From: Micrococcales bacterium 72-143
GTDB taxonomy: Bacteria; Actinomycetota; Actinomycetes; Actinomycetales; Microbacteriaceae
Direction: 5' to 3'
Length of the DNA stretch: 64,000 bases
NCBI GenBank assembly: GCA_001898835.1
Contig: MKVM01000003.1
Location: 558,001-622,000 of the forward strand
Made by a program: the position numbers and the translations under genes. Positions 51,978 to 60,323 of the stretch are shown here, piece by piece; the first letter of the stretch is position 1; every line of letters begins with the position of its first letter. Below the pieces are notes generated by a model. The model searched no databases. It saw nothing but the letters and a program-made list of their open reading frames with translations, and was not told where the DNA came from.

Positions 51978-52936
51978 TGGCCGCTCCCAAGCGCACGGGA
52001 CTGGGTAGGGGGATCGGCGCGCTCATCCCGACCGCCGCGACCGACGATCACGCCGAGCGTCCCGTCGACGTGTTCTTCCCGAGCACCGACGAGCACACCG
52101 ACCTCGTCGCGGTCCCCGGCGCCCGCCTCGCCAGTCTCGCGCCGGACGACATCGTCCCCAACCCCCAGCAGCCGCGCCACGAGTTCCGGCAGGAGGAGCT
52201 CGACGAGCTCATCGTGTCCGTGCGCGAGTTCGGCGTGCTCCAGCCCATCGTGGTGCGTCCGCGCCCCGGCGCGGGCCCGGGCGAGCCGCGCTACGAGCTC
52301 ATCATGGGGGAGCGGCGCCTGCGCGCGTCGAAGGCGGCGGGCCTCGAGGCGATCCCGGCCGTCGTGCGCAACACCGACGACGACGCGATGCTGCGGGACG
52401 CGCTCCTCGAGAACCTGCACCGCGCGGAGCTCAACCCGCTCGAGGAGGCATCCGCCTACAAGCAGCTCCTCGAGGACTTCGGCATCACCCAGGAGCAGCT
52501 AGGGGAGCGGATCGGGCGCTCACGCCCCCAGATCACCAACACCCTCCGTCTCCTGAAGCTGCCGGCCGGTGTGCAGCGCCGGGTGGCGGCCGGGGTGCTG
52601 AGCGCCGGCCACGCGCGCGCCATCCTGTCCGTCGGGGACGACGCGGCGATGGAGCGGCTGGCCGACAAGATCGTCAACGAGGACCTGTCGGTGCGCGCCT
52701 CGGAGGCGGCCGCGTCGCTCGTCGAGGGGAAGCCGAGAAAGCCCGCCAAGCCCAGCGCGGGCAAGCGGCAGGACCACCTCGCCGAGATCGCGGAGCGGCT
52801 CGGCGACCGGCTCGACACGCGCGTGAAGATCAGCCTCGGCGCGAGCAAGGGCACCATCGTGATCGACTTCGCCACGGTGGGCGACCTCAACCGCATCCTG
52901 AAGGAACTCGGGCAGGACCCGTTCGAGGGTCGCTGA
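51977..52936 (+). CDS. parB: Chromosome partitioning protein ParB
   Basis: The product is 319 aa. The N-terminal KRTGLGRGIGALIP is a ParA-contacting ParB start. The ParB/Srx CTP-binding domain (about residues 50-150) has the GERRLRASKAAGLEAIPAVV and ENLHRAELNPLEEA boxes. A central HTH (ITQEQLGERIGRSRPQITNT) binds parS and a C-terminal dimer domain ends the protein. It should load on the three parS sites just upstream. A hairpin at 52983-53000 follows. Confidence 0.95.
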   Translation: MAAPKRTGLGRGIGALIPTAATDDHAERPVDVFFPSTDEHTDLVAVPGARLASLAPDDIVPNPQQPRHEFRQEELDELIVSVREFGVLQPIVVRPRPGAGPGEPRYELIMGERRLRASKAAGLEAIPAVVRNTDDDAMLRDALLENLHRAELNPLEEASAYKQLLEDFGITQEQLGERIGRSRPQITNTLRLLKLPAGVQRRVAAGVLSAGHARAILSVGDDAAMERLADKIVNEDLSVRASEAAASLVEGKPRKPAKPSAGKRQDHLAEIAERLGDRLDTRVKISLGASKGTIVIDFATVGDLNRILKELGQDPFEGR

Positions 52937-52982
52937 CCACCTCGGGTCGCGTCCGCGCGCTCATCCCGGCGCGGTGACGGCC

Positions 52983-53000
52983 GCTCGCCGGCGGGCGAGC
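52983..53000 (+). terminator. Hairpin after parB
   Basis: GCTCGCC-GGCG-GGCGAGC is a perfect 7-bp stem with a 4-base loop, 46 bases after the parB stop. It has only a weak T-rich tail (TCCTACTCC). Confidence 0.45.
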
Positions 53001-53056
53001 TCCTACTCCCGGGTGGTCCCGCCTCGGCCGCTTTGGCCCGCAACAGCGGTGATCAT

Positions 53057-53094
53057 CGCCGGTCAAGTAGCCGCGCAGCGGTGTACCGAAACCC
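53057..53094 (+). repeat. REP-like palindrome 8
   Basis: CGCCGGTCAAGTAG, hairpin CCGC-GCA-GCGG, then TGTACCGAAACCC. A diverged forward copy in the gap between the convergent parB and ddl genes. Confidence 0.65.
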
Positions 53095-53126
53095 GATAGC
53101 AGATAAAACCCCTGGTCAGCGCCGTA

Positions 53127-54077
53127 TCACGCGCGGCGGGCGTCCTCCGCGAGGGCGGCGTAGACCCAGCCCAGGTCGTGGCCTGCCGCCTCGAGCGCCT
53201 GCGGCAGGAGGGAGGTCTCGGTGAGACCCGGCAGCACGTTCGCCTCGAGGAACCACGGCGTTCCCGAGCCGTCGACGATGAGGTCGACGCGCGAGATGTG
53301 CCGCATGCCGAGCGCGCGGTGGGCCGCCAGGGCGGCCTCCGCCGCGCGTGCCGCGACATCGTCGGGAAGTCGTGCCGGCACGTAGAAGCGGGTCTCGCCG
53401 GCGTTGTAGCGGGCCTCGAAGCTGTAGACACCCGACAGCGGCTCGATCTCGACCGCGGGCAGGGCCACGGGTCCGTCACCGGTGTCGATGATGCCGATCG
53501 CGATCTCGGTTCCGCGGATGCACTGCTCCACGAGCGCGACGTCTCCGTAGGTGTAGGCGTCGACCATGGCGCGCGGCAGCTCCGCGCGATCCTCGACGAT
53601 GGTCACGCCCTGCGCGGATCCACCGCGGGCCGGCTTGACCACGAGCGGAACCGGCAGCTCGTCGGCGATCGCCTCGAAGACCGCATCCGCTCCCAGCTCT
53701 CGGAAGGCGTCGCGGGGGAGGGTGATCGACCGCGGCGTGGAGACCCCGGCGCGTTCGACGACGACCTTGGCCGCGGGCTTGTCCCACGCGAGGCGGGCCG
53801 CTCCGGACCGGGAGCCGACGAACGGGATGCCGAGGAACTCCAGCAGGCCGCGGAGCGCGCCGTCCTCGCCGCTCGCGCCGTGCAGCGCAGGCCAGACGAC
53901 ATCCGGACGGTGCTCGCGCAGGTAGGCGAGCAGGCTGGCGTCGGGATCACGCAGCTCCACCTCGACACCGTGACCCGTGAGGGCGTCGGCGACGCGGCGT
54001 CCGGAGCGCAGCGAGACGTCGCGTTCGTGCGAGATGCCGCCGGCGAGCACGACGATGTGGAGTGGGGCGTCGGTCAT
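53127..54077 (-). CDS. ddl: D-alanine--D-alanine ligase
   Basis: The product is 316 aa. The N-terminal IVVLAGGISHERDVSLRSGR and WPALHGASGEDGALRGLLEF are typical of Ddl; the ATP-grasp part shows VVKPARGGSAQGV, and the metal-binding FLEANVLPGLTETSLLPQAL. It joins two D-Ala residues for peptidoglycan precursors. A second ddl usually exists near murF in this group, so this could be a paralogue. ATG follows GGAGG. The aminotransferase gene lies 13 bases upstream. Confidence 0.9.
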   Translation of the reverse strand: MTDAPLHIVVLAGGISHERDVSLRSGRRVADALTGHGVEVELRDPDASLLAYLREHRPDVVWPALHGASGEDGALRGLLEFLGIPFVGSRSGAARLAWDKPAAKVVVERAGVSTPRSITLPRDAFRELGADAVFEAIADELPVPLVVKPARGGSAQGVTIVEDRAELPRAMVDAYTYGDVALVEQCIRGTEIAIGIIDTGDGPVALPAVEIEPLSGVYSFEARYNAGETRFYVPARLPDDVAARAAEAALAAHRALGMRHISRVDLIVDGSGTPWFLEANVLPGLTETSLLPQALEAAGHDLGWVYAALAEDARRA

Positions 54078-54090
54078 GCGAACCTCCGGG

Positions 54091-55392
54091 TCAGCCGGCG
54101 TACGGCGGGAGAACGTCGCGCTCGGCCGGCACGACCGGGAGCGGGGCGGTCTGCTGGAACTCGCCGAGCAGTGCGAGCTCGCCGTTGATGACGGTCGAGA
54201 GCCGGCGGATGCCCTCGCGGATGAAGTCGGGCTGCGGGTAGCAGAACGACAGCCGCATGTTGCGGCGGCCGTTGCCGTCGGCGTAGAACGCGGTTCCCGG
54301 TGTGTAGGCGACGAGCTCCTTCACCGCGCGCGGCAGCATCGCCTTCGAGTCGAGGTGCTCGGGCATGGTGAGCCACACATAGAAGCCGCCGTTCGGAACC
54401 GTCCAGCTCATGCCGGGCAGGTGGTCGTGCAGCGCCGCGAGCATCGCATCCCGCCGCTCGCGGTAGACCCCGCGGAAGGTGTCGATCTGCCCGCGCCAGT
54501 CGGCGGTGTCCATGTACTCGGAGATCACGATCTGCGAGAACGACGACGGCGACAGCACTGCGGCCTCGTTGGCGAGCACGAGCTTCTCGCGGATGGCGTG
54601 CGGCGCGATCGCCCAGCCCACGCGCAGGCCGGGGGCCAGCGTCTTGGAGAAGGTGCCGAGGTACACGACCCCCTCGTCGTCGATGGAGCGCATCGCGGGC
54701 GGCGGCGCCTGGTCGAAGTAGAGCAACCCGTAAGGGTTGTCTTCGAGCACGAGAATGCCCTCCGCGCGCGCGATCTCCAGGATCTCGACCCGGCGCTCCC
54801 AGCTGAGCGTGACGCCCATGGGGTTCTGGAAGCTCGGGATCGTGTAGAGGAACTTGATCCGTCGACCCTCGGCCTTCACGCGCGCGATGGTCTCGCGGAG
54901 CGCCTGCGGGTCCATGCCGTCGGCGTCCATCGGCGAGTGCACGATGTCGGCCTGGAACGACCGGAATACCGTGATCGCGGTCACGTAGCTGGGACCCTCG
55001 GCGATGACGACGTCACCCGGGTCGAGGAACAGCTTCGCGAGCAGCTCGAGCGCGTGCTGCGAGCCCGTCGTCACGACGACGTCGTCGACGGAGCCGTGGA
55101 TGCCCTCGAGCGCCATCACCTCCAGGATCTGCTCCCGCAGGTGCGGAACGCCCTGGCCCGACCCGTACTGCAGGGCGACCGCGCCCTGGTCGGTGACCGT
55201 GCGCTCGACGGCGCGCTCGATGAGCTCGCGCGGCAGCGCGGAGACGTAGGGCATGCCGCCCGCGAGCGAGACCACCTCGGGCCGGCTCGCGACGGCGAAG
55301 AGAGCTCGAACCTCGGATGCGGCGAGTCCGGCCGTGCGCGCGGCGTAGTGGCCGTACCACGGGTCGAGGTTGGTGCCCTGGGTGCCTGTCAT
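54091..55392 (-). CDS. PLP-dependent aminotransferase, class I/II (2-aminoadipate-type)
   Basis: The product is 433 aa. Fold type I features are seen: SLAGGMPYVSALP, YGSGQGVPHLREQI, GSQHALELLAKLF, IPSFQNPMGVTLS, EDNPYGLLYFD and the PLP lysine in GTFSKTLAPGLRVGW. It lacks the HTH of MocR regulators. The substrate could be aromatic or 2-oxoadipate-type; context with ddl does not decide. ATG at 55392. A TACCCT lies about 30 bases upstream on its strand. Confidence 0.88.
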   Translation of the reverse strand: MTGTQGTNLDPWYGHYAARTAGLAASEVRALFAVASRPEVVSLAGGMPYVSALPRELIERAVERTVTDQGAVALQYGSGQGVPHLREQILEVMALEGIHGSVDDVVVTTGSQHALELLAKLFLDPGDVVIAEGPSYVTAITVFRSFQADIVHSPMDADGMDPQALRETIARVKAEGRRIKFLYTIPSFQNPMGVTLSWERRVEILEIARAEGILVLEDNPYGLLYFDQAPPPAMRSIDDEGVVYLGTFSKTLAPGLRVGWAIAPHAIREKLVLANEAAVLSPSSFSQIVISEYMDTADWRGQIDTFRGVYRERRDAMLAALHDHLPGMSWTVPNGGFYVWLTMPEHLDSKAMLPRAVKELVAYTPGTAFYADGNGRRNMRLSFCYPQPDFIREGIRRLSTVINGELALLGEFQQTAPLPVVPAERDVLPPYAG

Positions 55393-55439
55393 GTGCGGTC
55401 CGTTCGATCGGTGCCCTCCAGGGTAGCCGCAGAAGCACG

Positions 55440-55473
55440 GCGGCCCCCGCTCCGACGGGGGAGCGGGGGCCGC
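55440..55473 (-). terminator. Strong hairpin terminator after trxA
   Basis: GCGGCCCCCGCTCC (55440-55453) pairs perfectly with GGAGCGGGGGCCGC (55460-55473), a 14-bp stem with a 6-base loop, directly downstream of trxA on the minus strand. It separates the thioredoxin genes from the aminotransferase gene. Confidence 0.75.
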
Positions 55474-55487
55474 GGGTGAGCCTTTGG

Positions 55488-55811
55488 CTACGCGAGGAAC
55501 TCGGCGAGGTCGGCCTCGAGGGCCGGCTTCGGCTTCGCGCCGATGACGCGCTTGACGATCTCGCCGTTCTGGAAGACGTACATCGCCGGGATGGAGGTGA
55601 TGCCGTACTTCATGGCGGTCTCGGGGTTGTCGTCGACGTCGAGCTTGACGATCGAGATCTTGTCGGCGTGCTCCTCGGCGATCTTGTCGAGGATGGGGGA
55701 GACGGCGCGGCACGGGCCGCACCAGGTGGCCCAGAAGTCGACCATGATCGGCTTCTCGGAGGCGAGCACCTCGTCGGCGAAGGTGGCGTCGGTGACGGCC
55801 TTGGTGGACAT
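55488..55811 (-). CDS. trxA: Thioredoxin
   Basis: The product is 107 aa. The active site is WATWCGPCRAVSPIL, and the cis-Pro loop is YGITSIPAMYVF. It is a cytoplasmic disulfide reductase kept reduced by TrxB, whose gene lies 47 bases upstream. ATG follows AAAGGAATCGC. A strong terminator follows it. Confidence 0.97.
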   Translation of the reverse strand: MSTKAVTDATFADEVLASEKPIMVDFWATWCGPCRAVSPILDKIAEEHADKISIVKLDVDDNPETAMKYGITSIPAMYVFQNGEIVKRVIGAKPKPALEADLAEFLA

Positions 55812-55858
55812 GCGATTCCTTTCGGTGGACGGATGAGGCGGCGCGGTGCCGCGGATGC

Positions 55859-56827
55859 TCAGCTGGATACGGCGGCGGCGGGCACGGCGGCGGCCGCCTC
55901 GGCATCCGCCAGCTCGGCCAGGTAGTGCTCGGCGTCGAGCGCCGCGACGACACCCGATCCGGCGGCGGTGGCCGCCTGCTTGTAGGTGGGGTCGACCACG
56001 TCGCCCGCGGCGAAGACGCCCGGCAGGCTCGTCTTCGAGCTGCGACCCTGCACCGCGATCGTGCCCTCGGGCGCGAGCTCGAGCTGGCCGTGCACGAGGT
56101 GGGTGCGCGGGTCGGCGCCGATCGCGACGAACAGGCCCTGCACGTCGAGGGTGGTCTCGGTGCCGTCGACGGTGTTCACGAGCCCGATGCCGGTGACCTT
56201 CTCGTCACCGTAGATGTGGGCGACCTCGTTGTTCCAGATGACCTCGATCTTGGGGTCGGCGAAGGCGCGCTCCTGCATCGCGGCGGAGGCGCGGAAGCTG
56301 TCGCGGCGGTGCACGAGGTAGACGGTGTCGGCGAAGCGGGTGAGGAAGGTCGCCTCCTCGAGCGCGGAGTCGCCGCCGCCCACGACCGCGACCTTGCGCT
56401 GGCGGAAGAAGGCGCCGTCGCAGGTCGCGCACCAGGAGACGCCGTACCCGGACAGGCGCTCCTCGTCGGCGAGGCCGAGCTTGCGATAGGCGGAGCCGGT
56501 CGCGTAGATCACGGTGTGGGCCTCGTGCACCGAGCCGTCGCCGAGGGTGACCCGCTTGACGGGCCCCTCGAGCTCGAGCGACACGACGTCGTCGTAGACG
56601 ATCTCGGCGCCGAAGCGCTCGGCCTGCTGCTGCATCCGGGTCATCAGCTCGGGGCCCATGATGCCCTCGGGGAAGCCGGGGAAGTTCTCGACCTCGGTGG
56701 TCTTCATGAGTTCGCCGCCGAACTCGACGGAGCTCGCGATGACGAGCGGCTCGAGGTTGGCGCGGGCGGCGTAGATCGCGGCCGTGTAGCCGGCGGGGCC
56801 CGAGCCGATGATGATGAGGTGACGCAC
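55859..56827 (-). CDS. trxB: Thioredoxin reductase
   Basis: The product is 322 aa. FAD-binding IIIGSGPAGYTAAIYAARAN, redox pair CATC in SWCATCDGAFF, NADPH motif VVGGGDSALEEA, and C-terminal AAGDVVDPTYKQAATAAGSG. It passes NADPH electrons to thioredoxin. GTG start with AGGAGA upstream. It forms a two-gene operon with trxA. Confidence 0.97.
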   Translation of the reverse strand: MRHLIIIGSGPAGYTAAIYAARANLEPLVIASSVEFGGELMKTTEVENFPGFPEGIMGPELMTRMQQQAERFGAEIVYDDVVSLELEGPVKRVTLGDGSVHEAHTVIYATGSAYRKLGLADEERLSGYGVSWCATCDGAFFRQRKVAVVGGGDSALEEATFLTRFADTVYLVHRRDSFRASAAMQERAFADPKIEVIWNNEVAHIYGDEKVTGIGLVNTVDGTETTLDVQGLFVAIGADPRTHLVHGQLELAPEGTIAVQGRSSKTSLPGVFAAGDVVDPTYKQAATAAGSGVVAALDAEHYLAELADAEAAAAVPAAAVSS

Positions 56828-56899
56828 CGGGGTTCTCCTGTCGAGGGGGTCGCGAGGTACAACACATCCTAGGTCGGCGTCATTCCGCCGACCCGTCGC

Positions 56900-58552
56900 T
56901 CAGCGGCGGCGGATGCGGGCGGCGAGCGTGCGGAGCGGCACGAGACCGGCGCGGAGCTCGGGAACGCGGGTCACGAGCAGCAGCGCGCCGTAGACCGCGA
57001 GCACGACGGCGCCGATCACGGCGATCGACACGAAGGCGGTCGCGGGACTAGCGACCGCGAAGCCGCCGGAGAACCCGCCGAGCAGCGCGAGCACCCCGAC
57101 GCCGACCAGGATCGCCACGACGGCCGCGGCGAGGAAGAGCGCAAGGCGCACCAGGATGCGGCGGCCGTCGAGGCTGCCGATGCGGCGGCGCAGCACGATC
57201 GCGAGCGTGAGCGCCTGCACCGTGCTCGCGATCGCCGTCGAGAGCGCGATGCCGACGGCGATGAGGTGGGGCGGCATCCAGAGGGCCACCGCGACCGCGG
57301 CCGCCGTGAACGCGGCCGCCTGCACGAGCTGGATGAAGAAGGGGGTGCGCGTGTCGCCGAGCGCGAAGAAGGTGCGCTGCAGCACGAACATCGTCGAGAA
57401 CGGCACGAGCCCCACGAGGTAGGCGATGAGCACCGAGCTGATTCCCACGACCTCCGCGTCGCTCTTGCCGAAGAACGCGCCGAAGGGGATGGCGGCCGTC
57501 GCGATCGCGGCGCCGGCGCCCGTCACGAGCAGGAGGATCGTGCGCAGCGACGACGAGAGGTCGGCGCGCAGCAGCTCGAGGTCGCCGGCGTGGGCGTGCG
57601 CGCTCATCCGCGTGAAGTACGGGGTCGCGATCGACAGCGTGAGGATCGAGTGCGGCAGCACGAAGAGCAGCCAGGTGGTGCTGAGCACCGCGATCGACGC
57701 GTCGTGCTGGCCGGCGAGCGACGCGACGTTCGACTGGAGGAGACCGGTGAGCTGGGTGACGACGATCATCCCGAACGTCCAGCCGGCCGCCTTGCCCGTC
57801 GCCGCGAGCCCGACCCCCTTCCAACGGAAGTCGGGACGGAAGCGGAGGCCCGTGCGGCGCCAGAAGAGCGTCAGGACGAGGGTCTGCGCGGCGATGCCGA
57901 GCGTCGCGCCGCCGCCGAGCAGCGCGATCTGCTGCGGGGTCCAGCTCGCGGGGTCGGTGTGCGCGGGGTCGACGCCGAACGCGATCGCGAAGACCACGAG
58001 CACCGCCACCATGACGACGTTGTTGACGACGGGCGCCCAGGTGTACGGCCCGAAGACGCGCCGGGCGTTGAGCACCTCGCCGAGGAGGGAGTAGAGCGCG
58101 TAGAAGAAGACCTGCGGCAGGCACCAGAACGCGATCGCGATCGCGAGGCGCACGGTGGCCTCGTCGAAGGCGCTGTTCGGACCCTGGATCGTGTACAGCG
58201 GAACCAGGACCGGCGCGAGGAGGGTGGCGACGATCCCCGCGCCCAGGAAGACCGTGATGCCGAGGGTGAGCAGCCGGTTGACGAACGCCTGACCCCCGTC
58301 GTCGTGGCCCGCGGCGCGCACGATCTGGGGCACGAGCACGGCGCTCATGAGCCCGCCGGCGATCAGGGCGAAGAGGTTGGTCGGCAGGTTGTTGGCGAGC
58401 GAGAACGCGTTCGCCCCCGGGTTCTGCAGGCCGATCACCCACGCGAGCATGGTGATGTTGACGAAGCCGAGCACCCGCGACACCAGGGTGCCGGATGCGA
58501 TGATCGCGCTCGCGCGGCCGATCCGGTCGTCGGAGGCGGTCGCCTCAGCCAT
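56900..58552 (-). CDS. murJ: MurJ/MviN-family lipid II flippase
   Basis: The product is 550 aa with about 14 transmembrane helices. The N-terminus IGRASAIIASGTLVSRVLGF and NLFALIAGGLMSAVLVP are MurJ/MVF hallmarks. The protein flips lipid II across the membrane. In actinobacteria MurJ often carries a C-terminal pseudokinase; here it ends soon after the last helices (RTLAARIRRR), so that extension is absent. ATG at 58552 overlaps the end of the DUF6049 gene by 8 bases. Confidence 0.92.
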   Translation of the reverse strand: MAEATASDDRIGRASAIIASGTLVSRVLGFVNITMLAWVIGLQNPGANAFSLANNLPTNLFALIAGGLMSAVLVPQIVRAAGHDDGGQAFVNRLLTLGITVFLGAGIVATLLAPVLVPLYTIQGPNSAFDEATVRLAIAIAFWCLPQVFFYALYSLLGEVLNARRVFGPYTWAPVVNNVVMVAVLVVFAIAFGVDPAHTDPASWTPQQIALLGGGATLGIAAQTLVLTLFWRRTGLRFRPDFRWKGVGLAATGKAAGWTFGMIVVTQLTGLLQSNVASLAGQHDASIAVLSTTWLLFVLPHSILTLSIATPYFTRMSAHAHAGDLELLRADLSSSLRTILLLVTGAGAAIATAAIPFGAFFGKSDAEVVGISSVLIAYLVGLVPFSTMFVLQRTFFALGDTRTPFFIQLVQAAAFTAAAVAVALWMPPHLIAVGIALSTAIASTVQALTLAIVLRRRIGSLDGRRILVRLALFLAAAVVAILVGVGVLALLGGFSGGFAVASPATAFVSIAVIGAVVLAVYGALLLVTRVPELRAGLVPLRTLAARIRRR

Positions 58553-60287
58553 CCGCCGCTCCGCTGCCGGCGGCCTCGGCATCCGCGTCGCGCCGGGCGC
58601 GCCGCCGCGTCACCACGAGGCGGACGATCCCGGCCGCGAAGACGAGCACGAGCACGATGACGACGACGAGGGTGCCGATGCCCTCCCACTCGGCGCGTAC
58701 CGTCACGCTCGCGTGCCCCGCGTCGAGCGGCACGCCGGTGGGGCTCGTGATCGAGGTCAGCACCCTGACCTCGCCGTTGGCGACCGCCTCGACGGGGATG
58801 CGTGCGGTGCCCGTCGACTGCGGCTCGATCGTGAGCATCTTCGACTCGCGAGCCCGGAGGATGGGGCTCTGCGGGTCGGCGGTGACCCGCACCGTGACCG
58901 CGTAGGGCAGCGCGTTGCTGACGGTCACCTTGAGGTCGGCGCTCCGCGCGAGCAGGGCGACGTCGCTGCTCTGCTCCAGCTTCACGGAGGAGCGGATCTC
59001 CGCCGAGCGGTCGTGGAACGCCTGCACGGCGGTGGCCCACCCGGTCGGGTCGTCACCCCAGGAGAGCGAGTAGAGCGCGATGCGCTCGAGGCGCCGCGGG
59101 TCGAGCAGCACGCTCGCGTCGTCGAGCACGCTCGAGAACGCGGCCTCGGCGTCCGCGTCCGCCGAGAGCGAGGTGAAGGTCGCATCGCGCTCGGCGGTGG
59201 CCGTGCCCTCCGCGAGCTCCGCCGCGGCCGGCGTCGTGGCGAGGATGGCGCTCAACGCGACCGGGGTCGCGGTGGTCGTGATGGCGAGGCGGGCGAGGGC
59301 CTCCGACAGGCCGGTGGCCGACGCCGCCCAACCCCGGGCGACGGTCAGCACGAGCCCGCGACCCGGGGTCGCACCCGTGCGCGCCGCGAGCTGCGCCTCG
59401 AGCGCCTCGAGCGCGGTCGCCCGGGCCGACGGCGACGTGGCTGCCACGGCATCCGCGAGCTGCGAGCTGAGTCCCGAGTCGGCGACGATGCCCTGCAAAC
59501 CGTCGAGGGTCACGAGCGGCGTCGCGGGCTCGCCCGTCGAGGAGGACGAGACGATGACGTCCTCGTACCCGGCGGCGGCGAGCGCCGCGAGATCGGACGA
59601 CCCGATCGCCGCATCCGGCCACGCGATCCGGGGGAGCGCGGTGCTCCAGGCGAGCACGTCCTCGGTCGTCGGAAGGGGGGGCGGAGCGCCGGGGTCGGCG
59701 GTCGGCGCGGGTGAGGGGGTCGGCGCCGGCGTCACAGCAGGCGAGAAATCCGCGGGGTCGAGGGCGAACGCGAAGCCCGAGGGTGTCAGGTCGGCGACGG
59801 TTCCCGAGCGCGCCGCGCCGACCAGGTCGGCGTCGGCGTAGGCGAGCAGGAATATCTCGTTCGATGTCGCCTCGAGTCGCGCGAGCCACTGCGTCGCCGA
59901 GCTCGGGGCCGTCGACCCGAGCACGCGGATCGACGCCGGGATCATGGGGTCGAGGGCGATCGCAGCGGGCGTGCCGGCGACCGCGTCGAGCTGGCGGGTG
60001 AGGATGCCGAACGCCCCGGTGTAGCGTTCGAGGTCGTCCGCCGCGATCAGGCCCGTGGTCGTCGCGGGAGCCGTGATCGGCACGACCACGGCGACCGATA
60101 CGGGGCCCGTCCCCGGTGTCACCGTCGCGCTCGCGGGCCGCACGCCGGCACCCCCCTCGAGGGTTGCGGATGCGGCGCTCGCGCCGAGCGCGGACGCGCC
60201 CGCCAGCGTCACGGCGAGCAGGGCCGCGGCGAGCGCCCGAGCGGCCCCCCGCGTCGTCAGCGGCACGACGGAGCGCTCACGTTCCAC
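58545..60287 (-). CDS. DUF6049-like secreted, membrane-anchored protein
   Basis: The product is 580 aa. A signal peptide (about residues 1-38, ARALAAALLAVTLAGASALG) starts an extracellular part of about 490 residues containing a Pro/Thr-rich linker (APTPSPAPTADPGAPPPLP). A transmembrane helix near 540-562 and a basic cytoplasmic tail (VTRRRARRDADAEA) follow. This layout and the location upstream of murJ and divergent from pcnA match the DUF6049 family of actinobacteria (M. tuberculosis Rv3909-like position). The function is unknown; a wall-synthesis role is inferred from synteny. GTG start. Confidence 0.75.
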   Translation of the reverse strand: MERERSVVPLTTRGAARALAAALLAVTLAGASALGASAASATLEGGAGVRPASATVTPGTGPVSVAVVVPITAPATTTGLIAADDLERYTGAFGILTRQLDAVAGTPAAIALDPMIPASIRVLGSTAPSSATQWLARLEATSNEIFLLAYADADLVGAARSGTVADLTPSGFAFALDPADFSPAVTPAPTPSPAPTADPGAPPPLPTTEDVLAWSTALPRIAWPDAAIGSSDLAALAAAGYEDVIVSSSSTGEPATPLVTLDGLQGIVADSGLSSQLADAVAATSPSARATALEALEAQLAARTGATPGRGLVLTVARGWAASATGLSEALARLAITTTATPVALSAILATTPAAAELAEGTATAERDATFTSLSADADAEAAFSSVLDDASVLLDPRRLERIALYSLSWGDDPTGWATAVQAFHDRSAEIRSSVKLEQSSDVALLARSADLKVTVSNALPYAVTVRVTADPQSPILRARESKMLTIEPQSTGTARIPVEAVANGEVRVLTSITSPTGVPLDAGHASVTVRAEWEGIGTLVVVIVLVLVFAAGIVRLVVTRRRARRDADAEAAGSGAADG

Positions 60288-60305
60288 ACGGCCGACATGC
60301 TCGAA

Positions 60306-60315
60306 AGTCTAGACT
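60306..60315. promoter_or_regulatory. Symmetric AGTCTAGACT giving -10 boxes for both directions
   Basis: The perfect 10-bp palindrome reads TAGACT on both strands (plus 60310-60315, minus 60306-60311). It can thus serve as -10 for pcnA (ATG 8 bases downstream) and for the DUF6049 gene (GTG 18 bases downstream). Confidence 0.5.
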
Positions 60316-60323
60316 CGACCGTT